Part shown: positions 25,852-35,038 of the stretch, one piece after another
How the letters are laid out: every line of letters begins with the position of its first letter
Numbering within the stretch: the stretch's first letter is position 1
Source: VBAS01 sp035318985
GTDB lineage: Bacteria; Bacteroidota; Bacteroidia; Chitinophagales; Chitinophagaceae
NCBI GenBank assembly: GCA_035318985.1
Contig: DATHDP010000131.1
Span: forward strand, 1 to 64,000
DNA: 64,000 nt
Direction of reading: 5' to 3'
Notes under the pieces: model-generated
Told to the model about the DNA's origin: nothing
Database searches by the model: none
What the model saw: the letters and a program-made list of their open reading frames with translations, nothing else
Made by a program: the position numbers and the translations under genes

Positions 25852-27129
25852 TTACAATTTCACAAATTCAACGCGACGATTTTGTGCTTTTCCTTCAGCA
25901 GTTTTGTTATCACCAATGGGTTTTGTTTCACCCATGCCATCGGTCTCTAATCGTGAAGCATCAATATTAAATTCCTTACTCAGTGCCTCTTTCACAGACG
26001 CTGCTCTTTTTTTAGACAATTCAAGATTTTTTGCATCATCACCATCAGCATCAGTATGACCAATGATCTTTACTTTTACATCAGTGTTATCTGAAAGAAT
26101 TGTAGCTATTTCTTTTAATGTACCGTATGAAACAGGTTTGATCTTATCTGAGTTAACATCGAATAAAATTCCGGTAGTACTCCACGACCCTTCTGTTATC
26201 AATTTATTTCTTGTATCAGCGGCAGCAGTTGCAATTTTTATATTTGAGATATAATAATCATAAGCGGTGGGTGACCCACCATAGCTGGTGGTTTCAAATG
26301 CAAGTTTTTTTAGATCCATATTTTCAGCAAGACCTTTAGGAAGATCATACATTTTATCCTGGTTGATCCACACTCTTATTCTTTGCTTTTGCACCCAAAG
26401 AGCTATATGTACGGGAGTATTCTTGTGGTTATAATCGTAAAAAGTGCTGAAGAGTTGTTTTTTCCCTTCTGTAATAGGATAACCCTTACCATTCCTGGAT
26501 TCAAAAAAAATTCCATCATTACTGCCATCTACATTAATTCCACCATGTGGAGCTATACTGACCTCTACAACTTGAGGAAGAGGATCTGCTTGAAGTTTAT
26601 CCGACTCTAACTGAAGTTTTATATATGGTACAGCCACGGCGTCCTTAAACTCGACCAACAGATCAAACTCGACGGTATAGTTTTCGGGGAGTTTATTTTT
26701 GTAAGGGGATTCATATTTAGTTCCTTCGGTGATCTTCAGCCATTTTCCGGGCAAGCCTTCCAACGTCACAACCTCACCTGATCCATTTGTATTCCATTTC
26801 AATGGAAATTCACCAATAACATCTTGCGAAAAATCTTCTGCATAGACAATTTTATCACCGGGAACAAAATCATATTTTGAATAACTTTTTAATCCTTTGG
26901 ATTCTGATTTGGTTTTTACTTCTTCAGTTCCTGAATTTTCTTCAGTACCGTTATTTTCCTTTTTATTTTTTCCTTCCGCTTTGTCTAAACCTTTGTCAAC
27001 CGTTTCGTCTACTTTTTGATCGCCTCTTTGTTTCACCTTGTTCTTTATTCTATCCAGGATTTGTGCAGAAGAGAAATTAAAACTTACGCAAAGTGCAAAG
27101 CACATCACAATAGCCAGGAACTGTTTCAT
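25852..27129 (-). CDS. OmpA-family envelope protein
   Basis: Exported 425-aa protein from ATG 27129; the frame can also start at 27153. A signal peptide (MKQFLAIVMCFALCVSF...) is followed by a charged Lys/Glu/Asn-rich stretch (about 25-75). The middle domain (about 90-300) looks like a concanavalin/laminin-G-like beta sandwich, judged only from strand pattern. The C-terminal OmpA domain has IIGHTDADGDDAKNLELSKKR and the closing QNRRVEFVKL, which should bind peptidoglycan. It forms a pair with the downstream Ig-like gene, and its stop lies 2 bp from that gene's start. Confidence 0.82.
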   Translation of the reverse strand: MKQFLAIVMCFALCVSFNFSSAQILDRIKNKVKQRGDQKVDETVDKGLDKAEGKNKKENNGTEENSGTEEVKTKSESKGLKSYSKYDFVPGDKIVYAEDFSQDVIGEFPLKWNTNGSGEVVTLEGLPGKWLKITEGTKYESPYKNKLPENYTVEFDLLVEFKDAVAVPYIKLQLESDKLQADPLPQVVEVSIAPHGGINVDGSNDGIFFESRNGKGYPITEGKKQLFSTFYDYNHKNTPVHIALWVQKQRIRVWINQDKMYDLPKGLAENMDLKKLAFETTSYGGSPTAYDYYISNIKIATAAADTRNKLITEGSWSTTGILFDVNSDKIKPVSYGTLKEIATILSDNTDVKVKIIGHTDADGDDAKNLELSKKRAASVKEALSKEFNIDASRLETDGMGETKPIGDNKTAEGKAQNRRVEFVKL

Positions 27130-27232
27130 GTTTTTTTGGGATTTAGTATTCAAAGAAACAGAAATGAAAAAGCGAAGACAATCAGATAAAAGTCTGATTT
27201 TATTGCCTGGTCAAAGTTGAAACAGTAGGCTT

Positions 27233-27886
27233 TTAGATCTGCGATTTGTTGATAGATCCCCGTTGAGGCTGTAACACTTTAGCAACTGCCTGGGATTTTG
27301 AGTTTACATGTAATTTTTCGTAGATACTTGAGATATGGCTGCGGACGGTATGAATGCTGACAAAATATTTTTCAGCAATTTTTTTATAGCTAAGCCCGTC
27401 AACCAATGCGTACAGAATTTCTTTTTCTCTTGAAGTAAGCTGGTGATCTTCTAAAACAGAAGAAGGTTTTACGTGGAAAGCCTGGATCACTTTGCGGGCA
27501 ATGCTTGGACTCATTGGTGCCCCGCCATCATGTAATTCCTTTATGGCCTCAAGTATTTCTTCAGGCGGGGTTTTCTTTAATAAATAGCCCGAAGCACCTG
27601 ATCGTATAGCTTCAAATATTTTTTCATCATCTTCAAAAACCGTGAACATGATCACTTGTATACTTTCAAAATTTGATTTTACAGTTCTTACTCCTTCTAT
27701 CCCGTTGATAGCCGGTAAACCGATGTCCATTAACACTATATCAGGCTGGCTTTTTTGAAATTCACTTACCACATTCAGCAGATTATTCAATGAAGCAACA
27801 CATTTCATGTTTGAGGTACGATTAAAAAGTTGTTCAAGACTTTGCCTCAATGCAGTATTATCTTCTACTATGGCCAATTTGATCAT
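27233..27886 (-). CDS. NarL/FixJ-type response regulator
   Basis: Two-component transcription factor of 217 aa. In the N-terminal receiver domain (1-120) the phosphoacceptor is Asp54 (LMDIGLPAINGIEG), with E8/D9 in the acidic pocket and K at LLKKTPP. The C-terminal LuxR helix-turn-helix reads LTSREKEILYALVDGLSYKK, then SIHTVRSHISSIYEKLHV. It lies 43 bp downstream of the propeller sensor kinase in the same direction, so the two are almost certainly partners. The DNA target is unknown. Confidence 0.92.
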   Translation of the reverse strand: MIKLAIVEDNTALRQSLEQLFNRTSNMKCVASLNNLLNVVSEFQKSQPDIVLMDIGLPAINGIEGVRTVKSNFESIQVIMFTVFEDDEKIFEAIRSGASGYLLKKTPPEEILEAIKELHDGGAPMSPSIARKVIQAFHVKPSSVLEDHQLTSREKEILYALVDGLSYKKIAEKYFVSIHTVRSHISSIYEKLHVNSKSQAVAKVLQPQRGSINKSQI

Positions 27887-27929
27887 GTAACAAAAATGAG
27901 GGATTAAGAGATCAGTTACTATCGGATAT

Positions 27930-30794
27930 TTATTTGATTTTTGTTTCGAGGCTAATTGTTGTCCCTTTATTTAATTGAGTAATAATTTTTATCTGCGCCT
28001 GTATTGCTTCTGCTCTCTTTTTCATACTGATAATGCCATTACCCAATTGAATATTTCGTTCATTAAATCCTTTACCATTATCAACGATTTCGATCTGTAA
28101 ATGGTCGAAATCATATTTAACCCGGATTGCCGCGTTCGTACAATTTGAATATTTAACAAGATTATTGATCGCTTCTTTCATGATCAGGTAAATATGCTGC
28201 CGGGTTTCCATATTCAACTTCGCATTATGAATTGAACTATCAATATCTATGCTATAATCAATTTCTTTAGCTTCAAATAATTTCGATGCAAATCTTTTTA
28301 TACGAAGCATCAGGTTCTCTATGGAGTCATTATTCGGATTAATACTCCATACGATATCATCCATTTTTTCCATCAGGGTTACAGAGTTCTGTTTTATTTC
28401 CTGCATCATGTTGCCGGATTGATGGTGATCTTTTTCTTTTGAAGCGATCTCACTTAATATGGAAATAGAACTTAGTGTTGATCCAATATCATCATGCAGA
28501 TCAGTTGAAATTCGATGCCTCAATCTCTCAAGTTTTAATGCTTGTTGAATTCGATACCTGTAAAAAAGATAAAGCAAACTAAAAATGAAAATGGCTATAA
28601 TACTTATGAACCACCAGGATCTCCAGGCCGGTGTGGGAATTATAAATTTCAAACTTGCAGGTTGTTTACTCCACTCACCAAATTCATTTTTTGCTTCAGC
28701 TTTAAAAGTATACTTCCCGGCTTGAAGATTATAACTTACAAAATTCCGTTCCCCGCTATATACCCAGTCGTTATCCTGGCCTTCAAGCATATACCGATAT
28801 TGAAGCGGTGCGTCATCATACAAATTGATACCGGTAAATTCAAATGCAATTACATTCCTACCAGCAGGCAGCCTTTTGTTTGCAGATGGAAAATAGACCT
28901 GGGCTAGAGAATCACTAACGCCATTTATTGAAAGCTCCGTAATATAAATGCGGGGTGTAGCTGTTCTAATTTTGTCTGACTGCGGTAAATATTCAATGAT
29001 CCCGTCTTCAGTGCCGATCCAAACCTTATTGTTAGCTGGCAAAACAGTAGTTGTCTGTTCACCCAATTCATCATTTAAGATATTTATTTTTCGGATCAAA
29101 GGCTGATCATAGGATCCTGACAAAATATTTAATCCCTGGTTTGTGGCCAGGTAAAGATCATCCCGGTCAGCTACAATAGATCTCACCCAATTTGCTGAAA
29201 GGCCTTGTGAAGTATTAATATGCCAGGTTTTATTATTGTCGGCCAATGAAATTATGAACAGACCATTTGTCCTGGTACCAAATAAAATATTTCCTTTATT
29301 GTCTGCATAAGAGCAACGTATGCGCAGATCTTTATAACCGTTGTTTTTTGAAAACTCTTTAAGCTGTGTCCATTTATCATTTACAAATTCATATTTTCTT
29401 ATCCCACTTCCGCGATAGCCGATCCATAAATAACCATTTCTGTCAATATAAACAGCATCAATAAAATCGGGCACGTAAGGTTGTAAAGGAACCTCTTGTA
29501 AACTATCATTTTCTAATTTATATATCACTCCATTTTCAGTTCCTGCCCATATAATGCCATGTACATCTTCAAATACCTTTGTTGTTTTGATCTTATTTTT
29601 TAAAAATATACGATCATTTTTTATTGAAAGTATTCCACTCGCTGAACCAGCTAATAGCCCATAGTTTTTAGTTTTCTGAAACCAGGACACATACCCGATA
29701 TGATTTCCGTTTAACAGACGGTAAGCCTTCATCCCGTCATTTATTTTTTTTCCAAATCCGTCATAAGTTGCAAACCACAGATCATTGTTTTCATCGTAGG
29801 CAAATCCGTTTATCATTGAATGTGCTGGTCCATTACGCAGATCATAAAATACATAGTTCTGTTTTGCCATTTTGATCAGGCCCTTCCCTGAGCACATCCA
29901 AACAATTTCTTCCTCATCTACATAGATCTTTCCAGGAATTGCTGGCAGGCCATTTGACAAATTATAATTTGTAATAGAGTTATCTTTTAGTTTATAAAGT
30001 TTGTCAGCCGATATCCATAACTCATCTCTTGTTGCTTTAGTCACATCGCTAACCATCATTTTGTCAAAAAGTATTTTATCGGCCTTTTCGCTAATGATCT
30101 TTGAAGGTTCGTCAAAAAACAGGAGCCCTTTATCAGTGGCGATCCATATATTATTTTGATCCCGAAAAATTTTATTGATAGCAATTTCCCTGAAAAATTC
30201 TCCGCTAAATTTCCATTTGTCGTTTTCATACTTGTAAATAAACATTCCGTGGGAATGCCCCAAAAAAAGCCATTCATTTTTTACAAGGGCAATAGAGCTG
30301 AACTGGATTTTCAATAATGGATTCTGTTTATCAAAAAAGGAGAATGTTTTTCCGTCAAACCAAAAAATATTTTGATCCGTTGCTAACAGGTAATGATCGC
30401 TATCATACTGCAACATGTCAAAGACACTGTTTGAGATGGATTCTATTGAACTATCGGGTAAAAAGTTTTTGAATTTTGAATCTTTATATTGATAAATACC
30501 ATTGTAAAAACTGAGAACCCAAATATTATCCTGGTCGTCTTTAAAAAAATTTGTTACATACAGTTGCCCGCTTCGAATTGGTATAGTTGGTTTGATAAAA
30601 CGCTTCCCATCGAACCAATTGACTCCAAACGGAGATCCGATCCATAGCAATCCTTTTTCATCCCTGGCCACTGAAGTAACACGGTCTGATATTAATCCAT
30701 CCTTGGAGCTATAATTTTTAAAAGGAAGGAATTGGGCAAATAGTTTGTTTGCACAAAGCGTAAATAGAATTAAATATTTCAGGTACCTCAACAT
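27930..30794 (-). CDS. Sensor histidine kinase with two-component regulator propeller
   Basis: Membrane-bound sensor of 954 aa from ATG 30794; the frame also extends to 30875. A signal peptide is followed by a periplasmic two-bladed-propeller array (Reg_prop repeats such as DEKGLLWIGSPFGVNWF and DRNGYLWIGYRGSGIRKY). A Y_Y_Y domain comes next (QYRYMLEGQDNDWVYSGERN), then one transmembrane helix (WWFISIIAIFIFSLLYLF). The cytosolic HisKA_3 domain has phospho-acceptor His at about residue 767 in DLHDDIGSTLSS, and a HATPase_c domain ends the protein. Similar sensors often respond to polymers such as glycans, but the ligand here is unknown. Confidence 0.92.
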   Translation of the reverse strand: MLRYLKYLILFTLCANKLFAQFLPFKNYSSKDGLISDRVTSVARDEKGLLWIGSPFGVNWFDGKRFIKPTIPIRSGQLYVTNFFKDDQDNIWVLSFYNGIYQYKDSKFKNFLPDSSIESISNSVFDMLQYDSDHYLLATDQNIFWFDGKTFSFFDKQNPLLKIQFSSIALVKNEWLFLGHSHGMFIYKYENDKWKFSGEFFREIAINKIFRDQNNIWIATDKGLLFFDEPSKIISEKADKILFDKMMVSDVTKATRDELWISADKLYKLKDNSITNYNLSNGLPAIPGKIYVDEEEIVWMCSGKGLIKMAKQNYVFYDLRNGPAHSMINGFAYDENNDLWFATYDGFGKKINDGMKAYRLLNGNHIGYVSWFQKTKNYGLLAGSASGILSIKNDRIFLKNKIKTTKVFEDVHGIIWAGTENGVIYKLENDSLQEVPLQPYVPDFIDAVYIDRNGYLWIGYRGSGIRKYEFVNDKWTQLKEFSKNNGYKDLRIRCSYADNKGNILFGTRTNGLFIISLADNNKTWHINTSQGLSANWVRSIVADRDDLYLATNQGLNILSGSYDQPLIRKINILNDELGEQTTTVLPANNKVWIGTEDGIIEYLPQSDKIRTATPRIYITELSINGVSDSLAQVYFPSANKRLPAGRNVIAFEFTGINLYDDAPLQYRYMLEGQDNDWVYSGERNFVSYNLQAGKYTFKAEAKNEFGEWSKQPASLKFIIPTPAWRSWWFISIIAIFIFSLLYLFYRYRIQQALKLERLRHRISTDLHDDIGSTLSSISILSEIASKEKDHHQSGNMMQEIKQNSVTLMEKMDDIVWSINPNNDSIENLMLRIKRFASKLFEAKEIDYSIDIDSSIHNAKLNMETRQHIYLIMKEAINNLVKYSNCTNAAIRVKYDFDHLQIEIVDNGKGFNERNIQLGNGIISMKKRAEAIQAQIKIITQLNKGTTISLETKIK

Positions 30795-30840
30795 AGTGCT
30801 CGGATAACTGAAATTAGTAAAACAAAATATTGTGTGCAAT

Positions 30841-31401
30841 TTAAAGACGAGGCTTCCACGGAATTTCTTCAGCACCTAATTGGTGTGCAGCAAATCTTCC
30901 TAATACAAAAAGATAATCGCTAAGGCGGTTGAGATATTTTATTATGAGAGGTTCAACTTCGAGTTCTTTTTTCTGCATTCTTACACAACAACGTTCGGCA
31001 CGGCGACAAACACATCGGGCAATATGAAGTGTTGATACCGCAATATGACCCCCGGGAAGAATAAATGATTTCATGACTGGCAGCACCTCATTCATTTTGT
31101 CAATTTCTTTTTCCAGTAATTCAACATCAGTTTCGTGGAGGTCGGGAATTTTTAATTTGGTTTCTTTTTCGGGATCACAGGCAAGTGCAGAGCCAATTGT
31201 GAAAAGACGGTCCTGGACTTCTGCTAAGACATTTGAAATGTTGTGTGATTTTAAATGATCAAGACATAAACCAACAAAAGAATTTAATTCATCTACTGTG
31301 CCATAAGATTCAATTCTCAGATCTGATTTATAAACCTTAGTTCCGCCTATCAAAGACGTTTTTCCTTTGTCGCCGGTTTTGGTATAGATCTTCATTGACA
31401 T
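30841..31401 (-). CDS. Cob(I)alamin adenosyltransferase, PduO type
   Basis: Transfers adenosine from ATP to cob(I)alamin to make coenzyme B12, in the cytosol. The ATP-binding N-terminus is KIYTKTGDKGKTSLIGG, and the conserved helix reads CRRAERCCVR. The 186-aa length is normal. The start may be the second Met (31395, MKIYTKTGD). It ends 46 bp before the sensor-kinase start. A TTG-N18-TATGTTTC sequence upstream could be a weak promoter. Confidence 0.92.
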   Translation of the reverse strand: MSMKIYTKTGDKGKTSLIGGTKVYKSDLRIESYGTVDELNSFVGLCLDHLKSHNISNVLAEVQDRLFTIGSALACDPEKETKLKIPDLHETDVELLEKEIDKMNEVLPVMKSFILPGGHIAVSTLHIARCVCRRAERCCVRMQKKELEVEPLIIKYLNRLSDYLFVLGRFAAHQLGAEEIPWKPRL

Positions 31402-31458
31402 ATAAATAATTCAGACGAAACATATTCCATTAAAATGAAAAGCAATAAGCATGTACAG

Positions 31459-32181
31459 TTACTGGTGAACGTATGAGCCTACTTTCTCATTTCTTTTATC
31501 TGATTCAATGACTCCATCACGTAGCCTTACAATGCGGTGAGCATGGTTAGCAATATCTTCTTCGTGTGTTACAAGCACAATTGTATTGCCACCGGAGTGT
31601 ATCTTGTTAAATATCTCCATGATCTCGTAAGAAGTTTTTGTATCAAGATTACCAGTAGGCTCATCTGCAAGAATAATAGAAGGATCGTTTACCAATGCTC
31701 TGGCAATAGCTACACGTTGACATTGGCCCCCGCTTAATTCATTTGGTTTATGATGACTCCGATCACTGAGATTCACCAGGTCCATCACATGTTTTGCTTT
31801 TTCAGTGCGAAGTTTTTTTCCCATACCTGCGTATACAAGTGGTAATGCAACATTATCCAGAGCTGTTAATCTTGGCAGTAAATTGAATTGTTGAAATACA
31901 AACCCGATCTCTTTGTTTCTAATATCCGCAAGCCGGTTGTCTTCGGTTTTGCTAATATCATGTCCATTTAAAATATAAGTTCCTGAGGATGGTGTGTCAA
32001 GGCAGCCAATAATATTCATCAATGTGCTTTTGCCTGAACCCGAAGGGCCCATTAATGCGACATATTCATTTCGGAGAATGTCAAGAGCAATGCCTTTTAG
32101 CACTTCTAATTCCATTTTACCCATGAAATAACTCTTCCTGATCTTGTCGAGATGTATTACGCTGTTGTTCATAAATTCCAA
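31459..32181 (-). CDS. ABC transporter ATP-binding protein, MacB/FtsE-like
   Basis: Cytosolic ATPase of the MacB/LolD class, 240 aa (237 from ATG 32172, MNNSVIHLD). Walker A is GPSGSGKST, the Q-loop reads GFVFQQFNLLPRLTALDNV, the signature is LSGGQCQR, Walker B is SIILADEPTGNLD, and the H-loop is VLVTHEE. The QQFNLLPRLTA pattern is typical of MacB-like efflux ATPases. No permease is adjacent, so the substrate is unknown. It is separate from the LolD-like ATPase at 23605. Confidence 0.88.
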   Translation of the reverse strand: MEFMNNSVIHLDKIRKSYFMGKMELEVLKGIALDILRNEYVALMGPSGSGKSTLMNIIGCLDTPSSGTYILNGHDISKTEDNRLADIRNKEIGFVFQQFNLLPRLTALDNVALPLVYAGMGKKLRTEKAKHVMDLVNLSDRSHHKPNELSGGQCQRVAIARALVNDPSIILADEPTGNLDTKTSYEIMEIFNKIHSGGNTIVLVTHEEDIANHAHRIVRLRDGVIESDKRNEKVGSYVHQ

Positions 32182-32239
32182 TATTCAAGTTCCAAACTCC
32201 AGCTATAATCTTTAATTGGAATTTGGAATTTATTATTTG

Positions 32240-32530
32240 TTATTTTTTTATCACTTTAGGTACTTTAAAGAATTTATCATCATGTGCCGGTGCATTTTTC
32301 AATGCCTCTTCACGAGGTATTGATCCTTTTACTTCATCTTCTCTTAACACATTTACATTTTCAGACATATGCAGCAAGGGTTCAGTTCCTTCCAGATCAA
32401 GCTCGTCTAATTTTTCTACAAAACTTATCATCCGCTGCAGATCGTTTTTTATTTCTTCTTTTTCTGCAGCATTAAATTCCAATCGGGATAAATGAGCCAG
32501 TTTGTCAACCAAAGCACCGGTTACTTCCAT
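32240..32530 (-). CDS. gatC: Asp-tRNA(Asn)/Glu-tRNA(Gln) amidotransferase subunit C
   Basis: Small subunit of the GatCAB amidotransferase that converts misacylated Glu-tRNA(Gln) or Asp-tRNA(Asn) to the amide form. The 96 aa include LAHLSRLEFNAAEKEEI and the conserved C-terminal REEALKNAPAHDDKFFKVPKV. gatA and gatB are not in the window. The gene lies 58 bp upstream of the MacB-like ATPase gene in the same direction. Confidence 0.93.
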   Translation of the reverse strand: MEVTGALVDKLAHLSRLEFNAAEKEEIKNDLQRMISFVEKLDELDLEGTEPLLHMSENVNVLREDEVKGSIPREEALKNAPAHDDKFFKVPKVIKK

Positions 32531-32547
32531 CCGACAAATATACAGTT

Positions 32548-32626
32548 GAGTCGTGAGTCAGGAGTTAAGAGTCGTGAGTATTTTACAAATGGTAGACGCC
32601 TGACTGCCGACTCCTGACTCTTAACT
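32548..32626. repeat. Imperfect inverted repeat between gatC and trpS
   Basis: GAGTCAGGAGTTAAGAGTC (32555-32573) and GACTCCTGACTCTTAACT (32609-32626) can pair over at least 11 bp in either of two registers. Flanking GAGTCGTGAGT words make the left arm partly tandem. It resembles short degenerate intergenic repeats common in Bacteroidota. It may act as a hairpin in the divergent gatC/trpS promoter region. Confidence 0.55.
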
Positions 32627-32647
32627 AATCCCTATCTTCGCCGCCGC

Positions 32648-33673
32648 ATGATAAAAAAGAAAGAAATAGTAATGAGTGGCATCAGGCCAACGGGCTTTTT
32701 GCATCTCGGAAATTATTTCGGGGCGCTGAAAAATTATGTGCGGATGCAGGAGGAATACGAATGCTTTTTTATGGTGGCCGATCTGCATTCTCTTACAACG
32801 CATCCGGATACAAAGGAACTAAAACAAAATGTTCACAGAGTATTGGCAGAAAATATTGCCAGCGGTCTTGATCCCGATAAAGTGGCGCTTTATTGTCAAA
32901 GCCATGTTTATGAAACAAGCGAATTGTATTTGTACCTGAACATGATGGCCTATGTTGGTGAACTGGAAAAGACCACGACCTTCAAAGAAAAAGTAAGACA
33001 GCAGCCTGATAATGTAAATGCGGGCTTATTGACATACCCCGTTTTGCAAACTGCCGATATAATTTTACACAGGGCATCTTTAGTACCTGTAGGAAAGGAC
33101 CAGGAGCAACATCTTGAAATGGCACGCAATTTTGTTAAACGTTTCAATCATCGCTATGGTGATGTGTTCCTGGAACCGCAGGCCTTTAATTATGGGTCAC
33201 AATTGGTGAAAGTACCAAGTCTTGATGGCGTGGGAAAAATGAGTAAAAGTGAAAACCAATATGCAACACTTTACCTCGCAGATGAAGATGATGTTATCAG
33301 AAAAAAAGTAATGAGGGCAAAAACAGATAGCGGCCCGACAGAACCAAACTCCCCCAAACCTGAGTACATTGAAAATATTTTTTTACTGATGAAATTAGTA
33401 AGTACAGAAGAAACAGTAAAAAGATTTGAGGAGGATTATAATAAATGTACCATACGGTATGGCGATATGAAAAAGCAGTTAGGAGAAGATATGGTAAAAT
33501 TTATATCACCAATAAGAGAAAAAGTAAATGCTATATTGGGAGATGAAGCTTATCTCCGAAAGGTGATGGAGCAAGGAGCCGATAAGGCTCGTAAAAGTGC
33601 GAAGGCTACAATAGAACTGACGAGAGAGGCAATAGGATTAAAATATTTTACCCCCGCCCCTAAAGGGGAGTAA
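32648..33673 (+). CDS. trpS: Tryptophanyl-tRNA synthetase
   Basis: Class I aminoacyl-tRNA synthetase charging tRNA(Trp). The HIGH-type motif is PTGFLHLGNYFG near the N-terminus, and the KMSKS motif is GVGKMSKSENQ at about residue 197. The 341-aa length is typical. The last codons (FTPAPKGE) are encoded by a CCCCTAAAGGGG palindrome, so the extreme C-terminus appears to have been shaped by a repeat. A TATCTTCG box lies 12 bp before the start, without a clear upstream element. Confidence 0.95.
   Translation: MIKKKEIVMSGIRPTGFLHLGNYFGALKNYVRMQEEYECFFMVADLHSLTTHPDTKELKQNVHRVLAENIASGLDPDKVALYCQSHVYETSELYLYLNMMAYVGELEKTTTFKEKVRQQPDNVNAGLLTYPVLQTADIILHRASLVPVGKDQEQHLEMARNFVKRFNHRYGDVFLEPQAFNYGSQLVKVPSLDGVGKMSKSENQYATLYLADEDDVIRKKVMRAKTDSGPTEPNSPKPEYIENIFLLMKLVSTEETVKRFEEDYNKCTIRYGDMKKQLGEDMVKFISPIREKVNAILGDEAYLRKVMEQGADKARKSAKATIELTREAIGLKYFTPAPKGE
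33650..33671 (+). repeat. CCCCTAAAGGGG palindrome at the 3' end of trpS
   Basis: ACCCCCGCCCCTAAAGGGGAGT overlaps the last trpS codons and reaches the first base of the stop codon. It is the left arm of an inverted pair with 33757-33779. Confidence 0.65.
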
Positions 33674-33756
33674 AGAAATAAACAATATTCGTTGGTGAAT
33701 AGAAAAGATTATTTATTTTCAGATTATCGAATTATTTATTAACTCCAAAAACTAAG

Positions 33757-33779
33757 TTCCCCTTTAGGGGACAGGGGTA
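33757..33779 (-). repeat. CCCCTAAAGGGG palindrome, inverted copy before the dNK gene
   Basis: TTCCCCTTTAGGGGACAGGGGT reads as the reverse complement of the trpS-end copy with a few changes. It ends on the A of the next start codon (33779). The pair encloses an AT-rich 85-bp stretch, giving a MITE-like layout of about 130 bp. Confidence 0.65.
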
Positions 33780-34417
33780 TGGCAAAATCAAAAACGAAAC
33801 CTAAGCATATTGCAATAGCCGGTAACATCGGCGCCGGTAAGACTACCCTCACTGAATTATTAAGCAAGCATTATAAATGGATACCACAATTTGAAGATGT
33901 AGATCATAATCCATACTTGTATGATTTTTATGAAGACATGCCGCGATGGAGTTTTAACCTTCAGATTTATTTTTTAAATAGTCGGTTATCGCAATTAGTA
34001 GATATTCAAAAAGGAAGTGAAACTGTTATACAGGACAGAACGATCTATGAAGATGCTCACATTTTTGCGCCCAACCTTCATGAAATGGGATTGATGAGTA
34101 AAAGAGATTTCGATAATTATTTTCAATTCTTTCAGACGCTGAAACAAATGGTGAAGCCACCAGACCTGCTTATTTATCTCAAGGCATCTGTTCCAACTTT
34201 AGTAGGGCAAATTCAGAAGAGAGGAAGAGAGTATGAGGAAAATATCAGACTGGATTATCTAAAGCGATTAAATGAATTCTATAATAAATGGATCGACGCC
34301 TACAAAGAGGGTCCATTGCTTGTAATTGATATTGACAAGAATAAGTTTCCAGAGAACGAGGAACATCTTGGGGAAATTATACGCAAAGTAGATAGCCAGA
34401 TCTACGGATTATTTTAA
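33779..34417 (+). CDS. Deoxynucleoside kinase
   Basis: Phosphorylates deoxynucleosides (dA/dG/dC type cannot be told) for dNTP salvage, in the cytosol. P-loop is AGNIGAGKTT. The substrate helix has FEDVDHNPYLYDFY, and the catalytic Asp-Arg appears as QDRTIYEDAHIF. The lid region is QIQKRGREYEENI, with VIDIDKNKF near the end. Length is 212 aa. Its ATG directly abuts the inverted palindrome, so the ribosome-binding region lies inside the repeat. Confidence 0.9.
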   Translation: MAKSKTKPKHIAIAGNIGAGKTTLTELLSKHYKWIPQFEDVDHNPYLYDFYEDMPRWSFNLQIYFLNSRLSQLVDIQKGSETVIQDRTIYEDAHIFAPNLHEMGLMSKRDFDNYFQFFQTLKQMVKPPDLLIYLKASVPTLVGQIQKRGREYEENIRLDYLKRLNEFYNKWIDAYKEGPLLVIDIDKNKFPENEEHLGEIIRKVDSQIYGLF

Positions 34418-34498
34418 TGGTGACAAAAATTAACAATTGCTGTTCGGTAAGAGTTCGATTATAAAATACCTTTACAAACACCTCTTATTATTACCAAT

Positions 34499-35035
34499 AT
34501 GAACAGATTAATTTTATTAGCAGTTTTATTTATCAGCTCAAGTTGTTTTGCTCAAAAATCTTTGAGAGATTCACTTTTTAGCGGAAAGTTGAAAGCTGAT
34601 TCGGCTTTAGTGGCAAGTAGTAAAGTTGTAAAAGATACTTCAAAGAAAACCGAAGTTGATCAGCTATCTAAAACTGTGGCTGATACAACAGTTAATCTAA
34701 GCAACCCGGGAAAAACAGAATTAAAATATTCAGACAATAATAAGACCTGGAAAAAATTTACTGATGAGTACACCAAGATCATTAATACAGAGATGTCGAA
34801 CACAAAAAAGATAAAGAAAGGTGGATATACAGTAACGTTAGAATATGAGATCGGCGTAGACGGTGTAGTAAGCACAAAGAATATTATCTGCGACCCCAAA
34901 AGCGAAGCGCTGATCGATCTTATCAATGAAAGAATGATGGCGAATGCTCCCCAATTAGCTCCTCAAATTGTTAACGGGGCTCCACGTAAATCAAGCAAAA
35001 GACAAATACTTGTCTTTATGAAAGAGAAAAATTAG
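34499..35035 (+). CDS. Exported protein of unknown function
   Basis: 178-aa protein with a clear signal peptide (MNRLILLAVLFISSSCFAQ) and a Ser/Thr/Lys-rich linker up to about residue 85. The C-terminal region (GYTVTLEYEIGVDGVVSTKN... to QILVFMKEK) has the strand-helix-strand pattern of TonB-C-terminal-like domains. That resemblance is weak and no function is assigned. It is convergent with the DUF922-like gene, with stops 3 bp apart. Confidence 0.7.
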   Translation: MNRLILLAVLFISSSCFAQKSLRDSLFSGKLKADSALVASSKVVKDTSKKTEVDQLSKTVADTTVNLSNPGKTELKYSDNNKTWKKFTDEYTKIINTEMSNTKKIKKGGYTVTLEYEIGVDGVVSTKNIICDPKSEALIDLINERMMANAPQLAPQIVNGAPRKSSKRQILVFMKEKN

Positions 35036-35038
35036 AAT

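Noticed and set aside
30795..30875. Longer N-terminus for the sensor kinase
   Set aside because: It would overlap the end of the cobalamin adenosyltransferase gene and push the signal peptide inside the protein.
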